DNA of 7,983 nt from Desulfobulbus sp. (lineage in GTDB: Bacteria; Desulfobacterota; Desulfobulbia; Desulfobulbales; Desulfobulbaceae): assembly GCA_030600525.1 (NCBI GenBank), contig JAUVLX010000156.1, positions 1-7,983 of the forward strand, written 5' to 3'. The notes under the pieces are model-generated. The model saw only the letters and a program-made list of their open reading frames with translations. It ran no database searches and had not been told where the DNA came from. Every line of letters starts with the position of its first letter. The stretch's first letter is position 1. This document shows, piece by piece, positions 1-6,533 of the stretch. The position numbers were made by a program, and so were the translations under genes.

Positions 1-1698
1 TCTGGGATCGATTGCCGTGGTCAGGACCTCCACGATTTTAGTGGCAAGGTCATTTTTAGAAAATGGTTTTTCCAGCAAAAAGACCTCTTTGTCCTGAACG
101 CCTCTGTTGCTAATAATGTTGGCTGGATAACCGGACATGAACAGCACTTTGAGTGTGGGATAAATTTTCTGTAACCGATTTGCGAGATCGCTTCCATTCA
201 GTTCTGGCATGATGACGTCGGTGATCAACAGATCTATAGATTCTGAGTGGCTTTCGGCCATGGCAATGGCTTCCATGGGCGAGTTTGTGGCTATAACGCG
301 GTAGCCGAGTTGTTTCAGCATTCTTTTTGCTAGATTGAGTATTGCAGCTTCGTCTTCCACCAACAGCACTGTTTCGTTGTTTCCAAGGGGTGTTTCTATG
401 GTGCTCTTTGCACGATTTTCAACTGCCTGACCGGTGGATTTGGGGAGGTAGATCTCAAAAGTGGTACCATGGTCCATTTCACTCTCAACATTAATAAACC
501 CATTGTTTTGCTTAATAATGCCATAAACGGTAGCCAGGCCGAGCCCGGTTCCCTTACCGTTGCTCTTGGTGCTAAAAAAAGGTTCGAAGAGATTGTCTGG
601 AATTGTTGAATCCATGCCTGCGCCATCGTCGCTCAACGTTAGTCGAAAAAAATTACCGGGAACGAATTCCTGATGCAGGGAACAAGAGTTATCGTCAAGT
701 TCAATATCCTCTCCGATTAGTGGCTTGATCATTTTGAGCATGCTCTGTACAGCATCATTGATATTGAGCACTTTAGGAGCAATGGTCTGGCGACGGGCAA
801 AGGTTAACAATAGGCGCGTAAGTTTCTTGGAGCGAGTGGCCGCATCAACTATTTTTTGGAGATAGCGATATAAAGGATTGTCGGTTGTAATTTTTTCAAG
901 GGCCATTTCCGAACAGCCAATAATAACGCTGAGCATGTTGTTATAGTCATGGGCAACCCCACCTGCCAACCTACCGACAGCTTCCATTTTCTGACTTTGG
1001 CGTAGCTGCCTTTCCAGCTCTTGCCGGTGTTTTTTCGCCAAACCGAGACGCTCACTCATATTGTTGAATTCGTCAACCAGCGTGGACAGGGTGTTGGTAG
1101 GCATCGCTTCGATTTTGTGTAAGAAATCTCCGTCGGAGATCTGTCGAAAGGCCTGCTGGAACCGTTGCGCGGCCGCCTCTTCCATCGCCGTCTTGGGAAG
1201 ACCCGAAAACAGAATCCAATCAACACCAGGAACATGACTGTGACAAAACACCCACTCCGTTCCGGTAGAGTCTGTTATCGTTAATACGCCTACTTCCTTT
1301 GCGATGAGTTCTTCTAGATTAAGATTTTGCCACTGTTTGCCAAGATCAGACAAGGGGTGCAGGAAAACGGATTCCTGTGCCTGGTCGATTTTTGCCTGTA
1401 ATTTTTCGTGTAGCACCAGCATCCCATTTTTATTCACAATGAACTGGGTCTGCTGAGGAAAGGATTTTGAACAGGTAAAATCTCGATAGAGATAACGGAT
1501 TGGCAGATTAATGCTCCACAAGCCAATAAAGGTATTGCTTCGCCAGGCCGGAATGGAAACGGAAAGAATTATGCCTTCGCCAGCATAATCGACAGTGGGA
1601 GACGTCCAGCGGATCTGACGTTTTGGATTATTCTGCGGGCACACGGAAAGAAAGGTGTGATAGGTCCTCCTGTCGAAATCAAAGGTAATAGCCGTGCG
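1..1698 (-). pseudogene. Hybrid sensor histidine kinase with receiver domain, N-terminally truncated and internally deleted
   Basis: The minus strand reads open from an in-frame TAA at 1699-1701 through position 1, where it leaves the window. In order it encodes the back half of a Cache-like extracellular sensor (about 1690-1195), a HAMP-like linker (ISDGDF, about 1140-1040), a HisKA H-box GGVAHDYNNML with the phospho-acceptor His at 949-951, HATPase boxes DDGAGMD (610-630), FEPFF and GKGTGLGL (535-558), and a receiver domain. The receiver keeps its acidic pair (VEDE), the phospho-acceptor Asp in TDVIMP (217-219), SGYP, and the Lys of EKPF (67-69). It would normally sense a ligand outside the cell and pass phosphate to a response regulator. 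No start codon with a ribosome site lies at its 5' end, which stops short of the IS element. The ATPase N-box and the second membrane helix are also absent, although the frame is kept. I therefore call it a pseudogene. The domain calls are strong; the loss of function is inferred. Confidence 0.85.
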
Positions 1699-1735
1699 TT
1701 AATTTATGAAGGGATATTGCAAGGAGGTATTAGCG

Positions 1736-1759
1736 GGGCACTGGTTCCTCTTGGTGCAA
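1736..1759 (+). repeat. IS left terminal inverted repeat
   Basis: Begins GGGCACTGGTTCC and ends GGTGCAA. It pairs with the repeat at 2843-2866 at 20 of 24 positions, the mismatches being at repeat positions 4, 14, 15 and 17. It marks the left end of the IS and would be bound by the transposase. Confidence 0.8.
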
Positions 1760-1805
1760 CACGTATCCCTTTGTTATTAAACAGATTTCAAAATTGTGGT
1801 AAGTA

Positions 1806-1826
1806 ATATCCCTTTTCAAGGGATAT
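1806..1826 (+). promoter_or_regulatory. Hairpin sequestering the transposase ribosome binding site
   Basis: ATATCCCTT (1806-1814) and AAGGGATAT (1818-1826) are perfect complements separated by the triloop TTC. The right arm contains AAGGGA (1818-1823), the only Shine-Dalgarno-like sequence before the transposase ATG at 1831, 7 nt away. In mRNA the ribosome site would be buried in a 9-bp stem. Such structures in other IS elements limit transposase synthesis from read-through transcripts; that role here is inferred. Confidence 0.6.
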
Positions 1827-1830
1827 ATGT

Positions 1831-2835
1831 ATGTTTGAAACAAAATGTCCTCGTTGCATGGACACTGAGATCAAAAAGTTCAGAACCTATATAATCAAGA
1901 ACGGACAAGAACGTACTATTTTTCAATGTAATCAATGTGGTACAAATTTTTCTGAAACTTGTAATACCGCTCTTGCAGGTCTAAGGAGCCCCATTCCCCT
2001 TATCGTAATGGTTCTTTTATCTATTACCGAAGGGACAGGAATCAATGCCGCAACCAGGATCTTTAATGTAAGTAAGAACAGCATTTATCGCTGGCAGAAA
2101 CGACTTGGTGATCTTAAAGATACATTGATGCTTTTTGCATTGGCACACCAGTTCCTCCAGCAGGTAATCGAAGGAGATGAACTTTATACAAAGATCGACA
2201 AAAATCATCCGCAAGAGCAATCTGCCGGTTGGACAATAGTACTTATGGATCGTGCCTCTCGATTTATTTGGGACATGCAATGCGGCCGTAAGAACAGGAA
2301 AATGTTCAAAAAAGCAATTGGCCGTCTCTCTAAAGTTTTAGATCAAACTGAGGACCTAACGCTTCTTACAGATGGCGAACGCCGATATGGAAATTTCCTT
2401 TTTGAAATATGCAGTGAGGTCGTTAAGACCGGAAAACGTGGACGTCCACGTAAAACACTTCCAAAGGGTGTAAAAGTTCGCATCAAGAACAAAGGCTCCC
2501 AATCTCACAAAAGAGGGAGAAAGCGACAAAAATATCAAGCTCCTAAGCCAGAGCATCCAGAGACAACTCAAGATATCGAAAATAAAGAAATTCATGCGAA
2601 CCATCTGGAAGCATTTAACGCTTCCTTAAGACGACGGTGCGCTGCTTATCGACGCCGTACCAACACGTATGCGAAAAAAGAGAACAGACTCCAGGAACGC
2701 TTGGATCTAATCTGGATTTTTCATAATTTCAGCAAAATCCACTTCACGACTCGCCGGGTACCTGCGGTAGCACTCGGCATAATGAAACAAGGAATACAGG
2801 TGGAAAGCCTGTTTTGCATTCAGAAAATCGGGTAG
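1831..2835 (+). CDS. IS1-like family transposase (zinc ribbon, DDE)
   Basis: A 334-residue transposase that would cut and join the ends of the surrounding IS. Residues 6-36 form a zinc ribbon (CPRC at 6-9, CNQC at 33-36). Residues 66-93 look like a helix-turn-helix (INAATRIFNVSKNSIYRW). The catalytic triad is visible as Asp116 in EGDELYTK, Asp181 in LTDGERRYGN and Glu260 in HANHLEAFNASLRRR. A basic, probably disordered stretch (about 200-240) precedes the last catalytic block. The signature NHLEAFNASLRRRC...RRRTNTYAK is typical of single-ORF IS1-like transposases. The ATG at 1831 is preceded by AAGGGA at 1818-1823, which lies in a hairpin. The gene is complete with all key residues. It runs opposite to the kinase whose 5' end lies beside it. 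Family assignment is from memory of conserved motifs, not from a search. Confidence 0.88.
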   Translation: MFETKCPRCMDTEIKKFRTYIIKNGQERTIFQCNQCGTNFSETCNTALAGLRSPIPLIVMVLLSITEGTGINAATRIFNVSKNSIYRWQKRLGDLKDTLMLFALAHQFLQQVIEGDELYTKIDKNHPQEQSAGWTIVLMDRASRFIWDMQCGRKNRKMFKKAIGRLSKVLDQTEDLTLLTDGERRYGNFLFEICSEVVKTGKRGRPRKTLPKGVKVRIKNKGSQSHKRGRKRQKYQAPKPEHPETTQDIENKEIHANHLEAFNASLRRRCAAYRRRTNTYAKKENRLQERLDLIWIFHNFSKIHFTTRRVPAVALGIMKQGIQVESLFCIQKIG

Positions 2836-2842
2836 TTACAGT

Positions 2843-2866
2843 TTGCACCTAACGGAACCAGTACCC
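2843..2866 (-). repeat. IS right terminal inverted repeat
   Basis: On the minus strand it begins GGGTACTGGTTCC and ends GGTGCAA. It is the partner of the left repeat at 1736-1759 (20 of 24 identical). It starts 7 bp after the transposase stop codon, as expected for a compact IS end. Confidence 0.8.
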
Positions 2867-2876
2867 GACATTGTTT

Positions 2877-2908
2877 TTGACAATTATTTAGTTGATGATA
2901 ATTTTAAT
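2877..2908 (+). promoter_or_regulatory. Possible weak promoter upstream of pcm
   Basis: A perfect TTGACA lies at 2877-2882, just outside the IS right end. The best -10 candidates are GATAAT at 2897-2902 (14-bp spacer) and TTTAAT at 2903-2908 (20-bp spacer). Both spacings are outside the usual 16-18, so strength is doubtful. It is the only promoter-like sequence noticed in the 191 bp before pcm and could supply transcription of the pcm operon. Confidence 0.3.
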
Positions 2909-2925
2909 AAAAAAGGGGAGCGACA

Positions 2926-2958
2926 ATGGGGCCACCTCTATCATTCGTCATGACCTGA
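2926..2958 (+). other. Ten-codon open reading frame with a good ribosome site (possible leader peptide)
   Basis: ATG at 2926 follows AGGGGAG (2914-2920) with a 5-nt spacer and opens MGPPLSFVMT before TGA at 2956-2958. It lies downstream of the weak promoter candidate and upstream of two hairpins and pcm. It may be a leader peptide, or the start of a gene destroyed by rearrangement next to the IS. Ten codons are too few to decide by sequence alone. Confidence 0.2.
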
Positions 2959-2971
2959 CTGCAAACCAATG

Positions 2972-2985
2972 AGAGCTGACGCTCT
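2972..2985 (+). other. Short hairpin in the pcm leader
   Basis: AGAGC (2972-2976) and GCTCT (2981-2985) pair around the loop TGAC. A 5-bp stem is modest. No T run follows, so it is not a classic terminator. Confidence 0.3.
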
Positions 2986-3021
2986 ATGACAGCGGCCTCG
3001 TCTGACTGCCCCCTAACAGGC

Positions 3022-3039
3022 TGTTGAAAACGTTCAACA
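3022..3039 (+). other. Hairpin immediately upstream of the pcm ribosome site
   Basis: TGTTGAA (3022-3028) and TTCAACA (3033-3039) form a perfect 7-bp stem with loop AACG. The stem ends 6 nt before the pcm Shine-Dalgarno AAGGAG. It has no following T run. It could affect mRNA stability or translation, or be a leftover mobile element end. Confidence 0.35.
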
Positions 3040-3045
3040 ATTCCA

Positions 3046-3051
3046 AAGGAG
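3046..3051 (+). promoter_or_regulatory. pcm ribosome binding site
   Basis: AAGGAG is followed by a 6-nt spacer and the ATG at 3058, which supports that start and hence the presence of the N-terminal signal sequence in the protein. Confidence 0.75.
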
Positions 3052-3057
3052 TACCCA

Positions 3058-3798
3058 ATGCTCCGAAGAATAGATGTTTTCGCTTTATTTTTTCTTATCC
3101 TGCTTCTGGCAACTCCGGGAAAACTTGATGCGGCAGAACATTATGAGGACCTTCGCCGGAATTTGATCAGGCAAATCACTGATAAGGTCCGCACCACCAG
3201 CAGGTATCTGAAGAAAACCGCCCTGGACGAACAGGTCCTGGTCGCCATGTCCAAGGTGCCTCGCCATTTATTTGTCCCCAAAGCATACAGACGACATGCC
3301 TATGAAAACAGGCCGCTACCTATTGGCCAAGGGCAGACGATTTCCCAGCCATATATCGTAGCAATCATGACGGACCTGCTTAACATACAATCTTCAGACG
3401 TGATATTAGAGATAGGTACCGGTTCAGGATACCAGGCTGCTGTCCTGGCGGAGCTGGCCAAGCAGGTTTACACCATAGAAATCATAAAAAACCTGCAGAG
3501 ATCTGCAGCAGAACGGCTGAAAAACCTAGGCTATACCAATATAAAGGCAAAGCTCGGTGACGGCTATTACGGCTGGCAGGATCATGCTCCATTTGATGCG
3601 ATTATAGTGACCGCTGCTGCAGGCCAGATCCCTCCTCCGCTCATAAAGCAGCTGAAACCAGGAGGCAAGATGGTGATTCCGGTAGGAGGTGCCTTTATGA
3701 CACAATACCTGATACTGGTGGAAAAACGTATGAACAGCACCCTCTCTACCCGCCAGATTTTGCCGGTTCGCTTTGTGCCCCTTACCGGGAAGCATTGA
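3058..3798 (+). CDS. pcm: Protein-L-isoaspartate O-methyltransferase with signal peptide
   Basis: This 246-residue enzyme transfers a methyl group from S-adenosylmethionine to L-isoaspartyl residues in damaged proteins, starting their repair. Residues 90-99 hold the family hallmark GQGQTISQPY. Motif I for SAM binding is EIGTGSGYQ (118-126), the acidic post-I region is VYTIEI (137-142), GDGY is at 167-170, and FDAIIVTAA (179-187) and PGGKMVIPVG (201-210) complete the fold. Unlike the roughly 210-residue cytoplasmic enzymes it begins with Arg-Arg, then a hydrophobic run (FALFFLILLLATP, 8-20), then GKLDA|AE, which resembles a cleavable signal peptide. The mature domain would therefore be periplasmic or membrane-anchored. 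The start is supported by AAGGAG 6 nt upstream. Its stop overlaps the next start (TGATG), indicating translational coupling with the membrane protein gene. The enzyme family is near certain; export is inferred. Confidence 0.93.
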   Translation: MLRRIDVFALFFLILLLATPGKLDAAEHYEDLRRNLIRQITDKVRTTSRYLKKTALDEQVLVAMSKVPRHLFVPKAYRRHAYENRPLPIGQGQTISQPYIVAIMTDLLNIQSSDVILEIGTGSGYQAAVLAELAKQVYTIEIIKNLQRSAAERLKNLGYTNIKAKLGDGYYGWQDHAPFDAIIVTAAAGQIPPPLIKQLKPGGKMVIPVGGAFMTQYLILVEKRMNSTLSTRQILPVRFVPLTGKH

Positions 3799-4532
3799 TG
3801 AGGCCTCCTCTTTTTTCAATCGCCCTGCTTTCTGCCACAGCACTTTCATACGAAATTCTACTGATCCGCCTCTTTTCGATTATCCAGTGGCATCACTTCG
3901 CCTATATGATTATCAGCCTCTCCCTGTTGGGCTATGGAGCCAGCGGCATGTTTCTCAGCCTGGCCCGGGAGTGGCTGCGTCCCCGCTTTCCAGTCGCCTT
4001 CATGGCCAATGGCCTGCTCTTTTCTTTTTCCAGCATCAGCTGCTTCTTGGTTGGCCAACAGATTCCTTTTAATCCCCTGGAAATGGTTTGGGGTACCCAG
4101 CAGATTATCTATCTCCTGCTCCTTTATCTGCTGCTTGCTTTACCATTTTTCGCTGTGGCAAATTGTATAGGACTCACCTTATCACAGTTCACGGACGAGA
4201 TCCCACGCATATACGGTTTTGACCTGCTTGGTGCCGGAACCGGTGCCCTCGGCATCATTGTCCTGCTCTTTCTGGTTGCTCCGGGGACTGCGCTCTATGG
4301 CATCGGCTCACTTGGCTTACTCGCCACTGCCGTTGGTTTTCTTGAATCCCGTCTCCGCCCCCGCTGGATAGCGGTTCTCCTTATTGCAGTGGCCATCTCA
4401 CTTATCCCCATACTTCACCAGCAAAAAATCCCCTTACAGAGCTCACCCTATAAAAGCCTCAGGCAAACACTTACGGTGATGGGAACGGAGGTGGTAAAGA
4501 GCGCAGCAGTCCACTGGGAGTACTCACGGTAG
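3798..4532 (+). CDS. N-terminal membrane half of a split spermidine-synthase-like membrane protein
   Basis: A 244-residue, very hydrophobic protein with about seven membrane helices (approximate spans 6-28, 33-55, 65-88, 100-128, 140-160, 163-188, 194-212). It carries family-like patches such as TALSYEILLIRLFSI near the start and IYGFDLLGAGTGALG in the middle. No catalytic motif is present. The ATG at 3798 overlaps the pcm stop (TGATG); a TTG at 3795 is a less likely start. Its last residues after about 4496 (KSAAVHWEYSR) look out of frame. In the next frame the same bases read ERSSPLGVLTVVKSPVIPF, which joins smoothly to the following gene. I infer that the two were one gene of about 815 codons, broken by loss of one base. 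The half ends at TAG 4530-4532, overlapping the GTG of the next ORF. Confidence 0.8.
   Translation: MRPPLFSIALLSATALSYEILLIRLFSIIQWHHFAYMIISLSLLGYGASGMFLSLAREWLRPRFPVAFMANGLLFSFSSISCFLVGQQIPFNPLEMVWGTQQIIYLLLLYLLLALPFFAVANCIGLTLSQFTDEIPRIYGFDLLGAGTGALGIIVLLFLVAPGTALYGIGSLGLLATAVGFLESRLRPRWIAVLLIAVAISLIPILHQQKIPLQSSPYKSLRQTLTVMGTEVVKSAAVHWEYSR
4494..4502 (+). other. Apparent frameshift site splitting the membrane protein gene
   Basis: GTG GTA AAG AGC is read in the upstream frame. Moving back one base at A4496 gives AAA GAG CGC AGC AGT CCA, the start of ERSSPLGVLTVVKSP, which leads into the downstream ORF. Loss of one A from an original AAAA run explains this. The heptamer around the shift does not re-pair well after a -1 slip, so programmed frameshifting is less likely than mutation or a base-calling error. 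Confidence 0.65.
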
Positions 4533-6250
4533 TGAAGAGTCCTGTTATCCCCTTCCGTCATGCCCCCGGCTTGAGCCTCAACGCCTCATTTGAACCACCT
4601 ACTCAGCTTGGGGTCTTTACCGACGGTGAAGGTATGAGCGTTATTACCAAGGATGATGGCCAACACGACGCCTTTGCCTATATGGACTTTTTCACCTCCG
4701 CCTTGCCCTATCACCTACTCAACCAACCACGGGTGCTGATACTTGGCGCCGGAGGCGGCGCAGATATACTACAGGCCAGATATCTTGGCGCTCAAAGCAT
4801 TGATGCGGTTGAGATGAACCCGCAGATGGCAGACCTTGTCATCAACACCTATGCTGACTTTGCCGGAAACCTGTATGCAGATAAAAACGTTCATCTCCAT
4901 ATTGACGAGGCACGAGGGTTTGTTGCAGCAAGCAAGAACCACTACGATCTGATTCAAGTAGCCCTGCTTGATGCCTTCAGCACCTCATCCGCTGGCCTCT
5001 ATGCCCTCTCTGAAAGTTATACCTACACCATTGAAGCACTCATCGATTATATCCAACATCTATCCCCTGATGGAATGGTGGCTATCACCCGCTGGATCAA
5101 GATCCCTCCCCGTGACGGGCTCAAACTTTTTGCAACCGCTGCAGCAGCCCTGGAGCGCCTTGGGGTAAAAGAACCAGCTCACCGGCTCATGCTTATTCGT
5201 AGTTGGAAAACAAGCACCTTACTGATCAAAAACGGGGTATTTACAGGCCAGGATATCAAGGTATTGCGGGAATTCTGTGAGGCACGTTCATTTGACCCGG
5301 GGTACTATCCGGGCATGGTTGCCGCAGAGGCAAATCACCACAACATTCTCGACAGACCATACTTTTTCGAAGGAACCACCGCCTTACTGAACAAGGCAGC
5401 AGGAAAGGATTTTTTAAACCGCTATAAATTTAATATTGAGCCGGCCACTGATGACAGGCCTTATTTTTCCCATTTTTTCAAATGGAGTACGCTTGCCGAG
5501 CTCTTATCGCTACGGGCCGGCGGCGGCTTACCGTTGCTTGAACAGGGCTACCTGGTCCTCATAGCCACTTTTGTCCAGGCAGTACTAGCCAGCGTGCTGT
5601 TGATCCTGGTACCCCTGTGGTCCAGGCATCGCGGGGAAAGGAAAATACCTTCCCCTTGCATTCGCCATGAACAATTCTGGGTGGTGATCTATTTCTTTTC
5701 TCTTGGAATTGCCTTCCTTTTTATCGAGATGGCATTTATCCAGAAATTCATTCTCTTTCTCAGGCATCCTCTCTATGCCGTGGGCGTTGTCATCTCAGGG
5801 TTTCTTTTGTTTGCTGGATTAGGGAGTAACTATAGTTCCCGTCTCAAGGAGAGTAGTGCCTCTCGAAAAACTGTTCTCATCCTGCCGGTTGCATCCATAG
5901 CAGGAATTGCCCTACTCTACCTCTACCTGCTTCCTCTTCTTTTCCGGCACCTGCTCTGGCTCCCGGACCCACTGAAGGTTATGGTCTCTCTCTGCCTTAT
6001 TGCGCCATTGGCATTCTGCATGGGGATACCGTTCCCCCTGGGTCTCTCCCTTCTTTCCATCCGAGCGCCGGAACTCATCCCCTGGGCCTGGGGAATCAAC
6101 GGCTGTGCCTCTGTAATAAGTGCTGTACTGGCGACAATACTTGCCATCCATATTGGATTTCGAGCAATAGTGATTATTGCAGTCTGCCTTTATCTCCTTG
6201 CGGCGATAGTTTATCCAAACAGAAAAAAAATATCACCTGGATTCAAGTGA
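4532..6250 (+). CDS. Spermidine-synthase-like Rossmann domain fused to C-terminal membrane helices
   Basis: This 572-residue ORF holds a nucleotide/SAM-binding Rossmann domain at about 1-235: RVLILGAGGGADIL (67-80) is motif I, VEMNP (93-97) the acidic ribose-binding turn, and YDLIQVALLDAF (138-149) the motif II strand. A PATDDRPYF segment (304-312), typical of these membrane-fused proteins, precedes about six or seven membrane helices (roughly 338-363, 382-410, 413-431, 447-470, 483-508, 516-560). The domain belongs to the spermidine-synthase-like superfamily. The membrane fusion and the short LDAF in place of a clear aminopropyltransferase active site make true polyamine synthesis unproven. 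The GTG at 4532 overlaps the previous stop (TAGTG), and GGGAG at 4516-4520 is a weak ribosome site. The reading frame extends upstream without a stop into family-like sequence, so the GTG start is probably created by the frameshift. The real substrate is unknown. Confidence 0.82.
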   Translation: MKSPVIPFRHAPGLSLNASFEPPTQLGVFTDGEGMSVITKDDGQHDAFAYMDFFTSALPYHLLNQPRVLILGAGGGADILQARYLGAQSIDAVEMNPQMADLVINTYADFAGNLYADKNVHLHIDEARGFVAASKNHYDLIQVALLDAFSTSSAGLYALSESYTYTIEALIDYIQHLSPDGMVAITRWIKIPPRDGLKLFATAAAALERLGVKEPAHRLMLIRSWKTSTLLIKNGVFTGQDIKVLREFCEARSFDPGYYPGMVAAEANHHNILDRPYFFEGTTALLNKAAGKDFLNRYKFNIEPATDDRPYFSHFFKWSTLAELLSLRAGGGLPLLEQGYLVLIATFVQAVLASVLLILVPLWSRHRGERKIPSPCIRHEQFWVVIYFFSLGIAFLFIEMAFIQKFILFLRHPLYAVGVVISGFLLFAGLGSNYSSRLKESSASRKTVLILPVASIAGIALLYLYLLPLLFRHLLWLPDPLKVMVSLCLIAPLAFCMGIPFPLGLSLLSIRAPELIPWAWGINGCASVISAVLATILAIHIGFRAIVIIAVCLYLLAAIVYPNRKKISPGFK

Positions 6251-6428
6251 TAAGTGCATAACCCATTACTTTTCCGACATCCACCTCAGTTAATTTTTCA
6301 AATACTTCATAAGGTGTTTTGAAATTCAGGCATTTTCTGGGTCTGCTGTTAAGTTTGTCTATCGCCTCAACAACTTGCTTCACGGTGATGCCAATCAGCT
6401 CCTGTGTTTTGGGGAAGTATTGCCGTAA
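6243..6428 (-). pseudogene. IS30-family transposase, C-terminal fragment
   Basis: On the minus strand the frame reads LRQYFPKTQELIG (from 6428), then DKLNSRPRKCLNFKTPYEVF, and ends GYALIT at a TGA at 6243-6245. LRQYFPK and NxRPRKCLxxKTPxEVF are hallmark sequences of the IS30 transposase C-terminus. About 60 of the usual 300 or more residues remain, and homology stops abruptly around 6428. No start codon or terminal repeat was seen. The stop codon falls inside the last codons of the plus-strand membrane protein gene, so the two converge and overlap by 8 bp. The identification is confident; the fragment is non-functional. Confidence 0.85.
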
Positions 6429-6533
6429 CTTAAAGAGTGAAAGATGGTAAGGAATTAAGCGAAATTATGGCGAAGTTATGAGGACAGTATACCTAATTTA
6501 TTCGATGGGATATCTGTTCTTTAGGCTGGGCTT
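6429..6533. other. Junk between two transposase fragments
   Basis: No gene, promoter or strong hairpin was recognised. The bases just below 6534 would encode KPSLKNR on the minus strand if the stop at 6534-6536 were a Lys codon, so part of this stretch is probably the tail of the REP-associated transposase remnant. Confidence 0.4.

Larger units (their letters stand above)
1736..2866 (+). mobile_element. Complete IS1-like insertion sequence
   Basis: The element is about 1.13 kb. It is bounded by 24-bp imperfect inverted repeats that match at 20 of 24 positions, and it carries one complete DDE transposase gene ending 7 bp before the right repeat. The single-frame transposase with an N-terminal zinc ribbon fits the ISMhu11-like branch of the IS1 family rather than classic two-frame IS1. 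The flanks (TATTAGCG on the left, GACATTGT on the right) show no target duplication. This suggests that a deletion or recombination followed insertion, or that the true ends differ by a few bases. Intact ends and gene suggest the copy could still be active. Confidence 0.8.

Noticed and set aside
2356..2604. Minus-strand ORF inside the transposase gene
   Set aside because: It is a shadow of the intact transposase on the opposite strand; its protein has no recognisable motif and no ribosome site.
3773..4072. Alternative plus-strand ORF over the pcm/membrane gene junction
   Set aside because: It is out of frame with both recognised genes, has low-complexity composition and no domain; a shadow ORF.
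4490..4500. Programmed -1 ribosomal frameshift joining the two membrane protein halves
   Set aside because: GGTAAAG is a poor slippery site (the P-site tRNA would not re-pair) and no strong downstream stem was seen. Loss of one A is simpler.
5912..6151. Two overlapping minus-strand ORFs inside the C-terminal membrane helices
   Set aside because: They are antisense shadows of a hydrophobic coding stretch, without start signals or motifs.
4532..6250. Calling the Rossmann protein a true spermidine synthase (speE)
   Set aside because: Motif I fits the superfamily, but a clear aminopropyltransferase active site is not visible and the domain is embedded between membrane bundles.
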